The notes beneath the pieces were generated by a model. The model did no database searches, had not been told where the DNA came from, and worked only from the letters and a program-made list of their open reading frames with translations. A stretch of 16,837 nucleotides of DNA from RGIG8775 sp045537235 (GTDB lineage Bacteria; Bacillota; Clostridia; Oscillospirales; CAG-272): NCBI GenBank assembly GCA_045537235.1, contig JAZSPB010000094.1, forward strand, positions 1 to 16,837. The letters run 5' to 3'. This document shows, piece by piece, positions 13,807-16,837 of the stretch (position 1 is the stretch's first letter; every line of letters starts with the position of its first letter). Both the position numbers and the translations under genes were made by a program.

Positions 13807-16668
13807 ATGGCAGTTAACCCCCAATTTAAAATCACACAGATCGCAAAAGATCTGGGTAAAAAAAGCAAGGAGATCGCTGATATTCTGACGCAGAAGGGAA
13901 TTGAGGTCAAAAATACGCAGAAGAACCTGGATGCGAAAGAGTTTGATCTTTTGTTTGAGACACTGACAAAGAATAATCAGATCACAGAAATTGAAAACTA
14001 TATAGACGGCATTACTTATATTCCGAGCAAGGTCAAGAAAGAGGCACCCGCGGATCCCAAGCCCGAGGTAAAGGCAGAGCCCAAGCCCGAGGTCCCCAAG
14101 GCACCCGAGGCTTCCAAGGCCGAGGAAAAGCCTGCGGCTTCCAAGCCCGTTAAGGCAGAGACTCCTCGCGAAGTGAAGCCCGAGGTCAAGCCCGAGGCTC
14201 CCAAGGCAGAGGAGAAACCCGCAGCCCTCAAGCAGGAGGTAAAGCCTGCGCCTCCCAAGACCGAGGCTCCTAAAGCACCTGAGGCTCCCAAGGCACCGGT
14301 AGCACCCAAGGCTCCTGCCACTCCGGCTCCCGCAAAGCCTTCCGCACCTGCGGCAAGACCCCAGTCTGCGGCTACTGCCCAGCCTCGTCCTGCAACAGCG
14401 CAGAGCGGCGCAAGACCTCAAGGCGGCAATGACCGTTTTGCTCCCCGTCAAGGCGGCGCACAGCAGAATGGCGATTTCCGTCGTGGCAATGCTCCCCAGC
14501 AAGGCGGGTATCAGCAGCGCCAAGGTGCGCCCTACGGACAGCAGGGTCAAAGACCCCAGCAGGGTGGACGCCCTCAGCAGAATAACAATAACCGAGGCGG
14601 CGGTGGCTTCCGCGATAAGGACGAGGTCTATCAGAGCGCGCCCCGTGAAAAGTTCCAGCCCCAGCATATCGTTCGTGCCCAGACTCCCAAGGGAGGCGAT
14701 CCCGTTCAGAAGCAGAGAGGTGCGACCCGTGTGGTGGATATGAGAGGCGACAATGTCGATCTTTCCAAGTACGACGATAAGCTCAATTCCTTTGTATCCG
14801 ATTCGGTCGCTGATCTTCGCGGCGGCAACCAGCATTTCAGGAAGAAGACCCAAGGCACCTTGCACCAAGGCAACAAGGGCGGCAAGAAGAATGCCCGTAC
14901 TCAACAGCCTGTTAAGAAGATGCCCGTCAACGTCACCATTCCCGACGAGATCAGCGTGGGCGAGCTTGCCTCTCGCCTCAAGGTTACGGCCGCCGAGGTG
15001 GTTAAGAAGCTGATGATGATGGGTATGATGGTTACGGTCAACCAGATTATAGATTATGATACGGCGTTCCTCATTGCGGATGAGTTGGGTGCCAATGTCA
15101 CCAAAGAGGTCGTTGTTACCATCGAAGAGAGATTGTTTGACGAGAGCGAAGATTCCGCAGAGGCTCTGTCTCCCCGTGCTCCTGTCGTTTGCGTCATGGG
15201 TCACGTTGACCACGGTAAGACGTCTCTTCTGGATGCCATTCGAAACACGCACGTTACCTCCGGCGAGGCAGGCGGTATTACCCAGCACATCGGTGCTTAC
15301 CGTGTTAAGGTTCAGGGACAGGATATCACCTTCTTGGATACCCCCGGTCACGAAGCCTTTACCGCAATGCGTGCAAGAGGTGCACAGGCTACCGATATCG
15401 CCATTCTTGTGGTGGCGGCCGATGACGGTATCATGCCGCAGACGGTCGAGGCGATCAACCATGCCAAAGCGGCAGGTATCGATATCGTAGTAGCCATCAA
15501 TAAAATGGATAAACCCACAGCCAACCCCGATGCCATCAAGCAGGAGTTGACCAAGTACGATCTGGTTCCCGAGGAATGGGGTGGCGATGTCATTTGCGTT
15601 CCCGTTTCCGCACTTACCCACCAGGGTATCGACGATCTTTTGGAGAGCGTGCTGCTTGTGGCTGAAGTTAAGGAACTGAAAGCCAACCCCAATCGCCGTG
15701 CCAAGGGTATCGTCATTGAGGGTAAACTGGATCGCGGACGCGGTCCTGTGGTTACCGTTTTGGTTCAGAACGGTACACTTCGTGTAGGTGATATCGTTAT
15801 CGCAGGTACTGCCGTTGGCCATGTTCGTGCTATGACCGACCATACCGGACGTGCGGTAAAGGAAGCAGCACCTTCGGTTCCCGTAGAGTTGATCGGTCTT
15901 GCCGAGGTTCCCACGGCAGGTGACGAGTTCAATGCCGTTGAAGATGAGAGAATGGCACGCGAGCTTGCGGACAACCGCCGCAACAAGGCCAAGGAGGAAG
16001 AATTCAAGGCCAATAGCCGCGCCAGCCTCAATGATCTGTTTGCACAGATATCCGAGGGTGTTAAGGATCTCAATGTCATTGTCAAGGCAGACGTTGTCGG
16101 TTCTGCCGAGGCCGTCAAGGCATCGCTTGAAAAGGTTTCCAATGAGGAAGTTCGCGTAAGAGTCATTCACTCCGCCGCAGGTGGTATCAACGAAGGAGAC
16201 GTTATGCTTGCTGCTGCGTCCAATGCCATCATTGTCGGATTTAATGTCCGCCCCGATAAGAGCGCTATTGATTCTGCCGAGAGACAGAGCGTGGAGATCC
16301 GCACCTACCGTGTTATCTACGACTGTATCGAGGAGATCACTGCCGCGATGAAGGGTCTGCTGGCTCCTAAATTCAAGGAGGTCGTTCTCGGTCATGCCGA
16401 GGTTCGTCAGACCATCCACGTTCCCAATGTTGGTACTATTGCCGGTTCTTATGTTCAGGACGGTAAGATTGCCAGAAATGCACAGATCCGAGTCGTTCGC
16501 GATGGCATCGTGATCTTTGAAGATAAGATCTCGTCCCTCAAGCGTTTCAAGGATGATGCACGCGAAGTGGCATCCGGTTATGAGTGCGGCGTAGGTCTTG
16601 AAAAGTTCAACGATATCAAGATCGGTGACGTTCTCGAAGCCTTCGTCATGGAAGAAATCGAGCAGTAA
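13807..16668 (+). CDS. infB: Translation initiation factor IF-2
   Basis: GTPase that recruits fMet-tRNA to the 30S subunit and drives subunit joining. The 953 residues begin with an IF2N domain (about 7-55). A long low-complexity linker follows: Pro/Ala/Lys/Glu-rich (about 75-195), then Gln/Gly/Asn/Arg-rich (about 195-275) with PQQGGYQQRQGAPYGQQG and NNNNRGGGGF. A second IF2N domain lies near 375-440. The G domain has GHVDHGKT (465-472), DTPGHE (511-516) and NKMD (565-568), followed by domains II to IV, including the DVVGSAEAVKASLEK and GHAEVRQTI segments. The reading frame is intact. GAAAGG is 13-18 nt before the ATG at 13807. It ends the operon: a terminator follows 8 nt after the stop, and no rbfA is found where it usually follows. 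Confidence 0.98.
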   Translation: MAVNPQFKITQIAKDLGKKSKEIADILTQKGIEVKNTQKNLDAKEFDLLFETLTKNNQITEIENYIDGITYIPSKVKKEAPADPKPEVKAEPKPEVPKAPEASKAEEKPAASKPVKAETPREVKPEVKPEAPKAEEKPAALKQEVKPAPPKTEAPKAPEAPKAPVAPKAPATPAPAKPSAPAARPQSAATAQPRPATAQSGARPQGGNDRFAPRQGGAQQNGDFRRGNAPQQGGYQQRQGAPYGQQGQRPQQGGRPQQNNNNRGGGGFRDKDEVYQSAPREKFQPQHIVRAQTPKGGDPVQKQRGATRVVDMRGDNVDLSKYDDKLNSFVSDSVADLRGGNQHFRKKTQGTLHQGNKGGKKNARTQQPVKKMPVNVTIPDEISVGELASRLKVTAAEVVKKLMMMGMMVTVNQIIDYDTAFLIADELGANVTKEVVVTIEERLFDESEDSAEALSPRAPVVCVMGHVDHGKTSLLDAIRNTHVTSGEAGGITQHIGAYRVKVQGQDITFLDTPGHEAFTAMRARGAQATDIAILVVAADDGIMPQTVEAINHAKAAGIDIVVAINKMDKPTANPDAIKQELTKYDLVPEEWGGDVICVPVSALTHQGIDDLLESVLLVAEVKELKANPNRRAKGIVIEGKLDRGRGPVVTVLVQNGTLRVGDIVIAGTAVGHVRAMTDHTGRAVKEAAPSVPVELIGLAEVPTAGDEFNAVEDERMARELADNRRNKAKEEEFKANSRASLNDLFAQISEGVKDLNVIVKADVVGSAEAVKASLEKVSNEEVRVRVIHSAAGGINEGDVMLAAASNAIIVGFNVRPDKSAIDSAERQSVEIRTYRVIYDCIEEITAAMKGLLAPKFKEVVLGHAEVRQTIHVPNVGTIAGSYVQDGKIARNAQIRVVRDGIVIFEDKISSLKRFKDDAREVASGYECGVGLEKFNDIKIGDVLEAFVMEEIEQ

Positions 16669-16676
16669 ATCAAAAA

Positions 16677-16710
16677 AGTGGTTGACCGTTAAAAGTCAGC
16701 CACTTTTTTT
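16677..16710 (+). terminator. Intrinsic terminator of the rimP-infB operon
   Basis: A 10-bp stem AGTGGTTGAC (16677-16686)/GTCAGCCACT (16695-16704) with one T-G pair, an 8-nt loop and seven T (16704-16710). A run of A precedes the stem, so it could also act leftward. The last T abuts the first base of repeat copy 3. Confidence 0.95.
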
Positions 16711-16837
16711 GCGCCTGCGGGCGGGGGAGGTCGCTTTTTGAAAAAAGCTCCGCAAAAACTTTTGATCCGCGCCCTTACTGATGTTTGAGCGAACATACTG
16801 CGCCCCATGGGGTACCGCTATGTTCGCACAAACTCCA
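16711..16837. repeat. Interspersed palindromic element, copy 3 (right end cut by window)
   Basis: It begins GCGCCTGCGGGCG directly after the terminator T-run and continues GGAGGTCGCTTTTTGAAAAA, GCTCCGCAAAAAC, TTTTGATCCGCGCCCTT and GTTTGAGCGAACATACTGCG to the centre CCCCATGGGG (16803-16812). The right arm starts (TACCGCTATGTTCGCACAAA) and is cut by the window end. Orientation-specific bases near the centre (ACTGC left, TACCGC right) match copy 1, so the copies face the same way. It has no coding content. Confidence 0.9.

Noticed and set aside
13642..16419. A 925-codon open frame antisense to ylxQ-infB, and similar long antisense frames at 11942-13780 and 478-1701
   Set aside because: These arise because the sense genes avoid TTA, CTA and TCA codons, so stops are missing on the opposite strand. 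The sense proteins are unambiguous conserved families, and the antisense products have low-complexity composition mirroring the sense codons.
1..16837. CRISPR array, tRNA, rRNA or phage genes
   Set aside because: The only multi-copy sequence is the palindromic element, which is not regularly spaced with unique spacers. No cloverleaf with a T-loop motif, rRNA segment or phage protein family was seen.

Overview
The window is a chromosomal housekeeping segment of a Gram-positive, Clostridia-like (Firmicutes/Bacillota) bacterium. The evidence is gene order: DUF2232-gdpP-rplI-dnaB matches the Bacillus yybS-gdpP-rplI-dnaC block, tilS-hpt-ftsH is the classic Firmicutes trio, and rimP-nusA-rnpM-ylxQ-infB is the standard nusA operon of the phylum. 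NusA is short, with no C-terminal acidic repeats. Start sites mostly carry AGGAGG-type ribosome binding sites, and promoters match the sigma-A consensus. I cannot name a genus.

Layout: 1-163 is most of a palindromic repeat (copy 1). A leftward and a rightward sigma-A-like promoter follow. The rightward one drives a CNNM/CBS/CorC-type membrane transporter gene (412-1770). This gene converges on ftsH, and the gap between them is filled by one near-perfect 307-bp inverted repeat (1770-2076, copy 2), which includes a terminator for each gene. From 11196 down to 2067 runs a seven-gene leftward unit: DUF2232 membrane protein, gdpP, rplI, dnaB, tilS, hpt, ftsH. The only large gap in it is 103 nt, before ftsH. 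A 357-bp divergent intergenic region (11197-11553) carries an extended -10 promoter in each direction and a leader hairpin before rimP. The rightward operon rimP, nusA, rnpM, ylxQ, infB ends at a strong intrinsic terminator, and copy 3 of the repeat begins on the next base and runs off the window.

Functionally, the leftward unit combines c-di-AMP turnover (GdpP), ribosomal protein L9, the replicative helicase, tRNA-Ile2 lysidine synthesis (TilS), purine salvage (Hpt) and membrane proteolysis (FtsH). The rightward unit covers 30S maturation, transcription elongation/termination, RNA binding and translation initiation.

The genes are conventional. The unexplained content is a family of roughly 200-bp interspersed palindromes (three copies, same orientation, placed after terminators where the left flank is visible). 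The two arms change together between copies. In copy 2 the palindrome has grown outward to include both flanking terminators and the ftsH stop codon. Other points worth attention are a leftward promoter aimed into copy 1, a strong Shine-Dalgarno in front of an ATC codon upstream of the DUF2232 gene, and a Q/N/G/R-rich disordered linker in IF-2.
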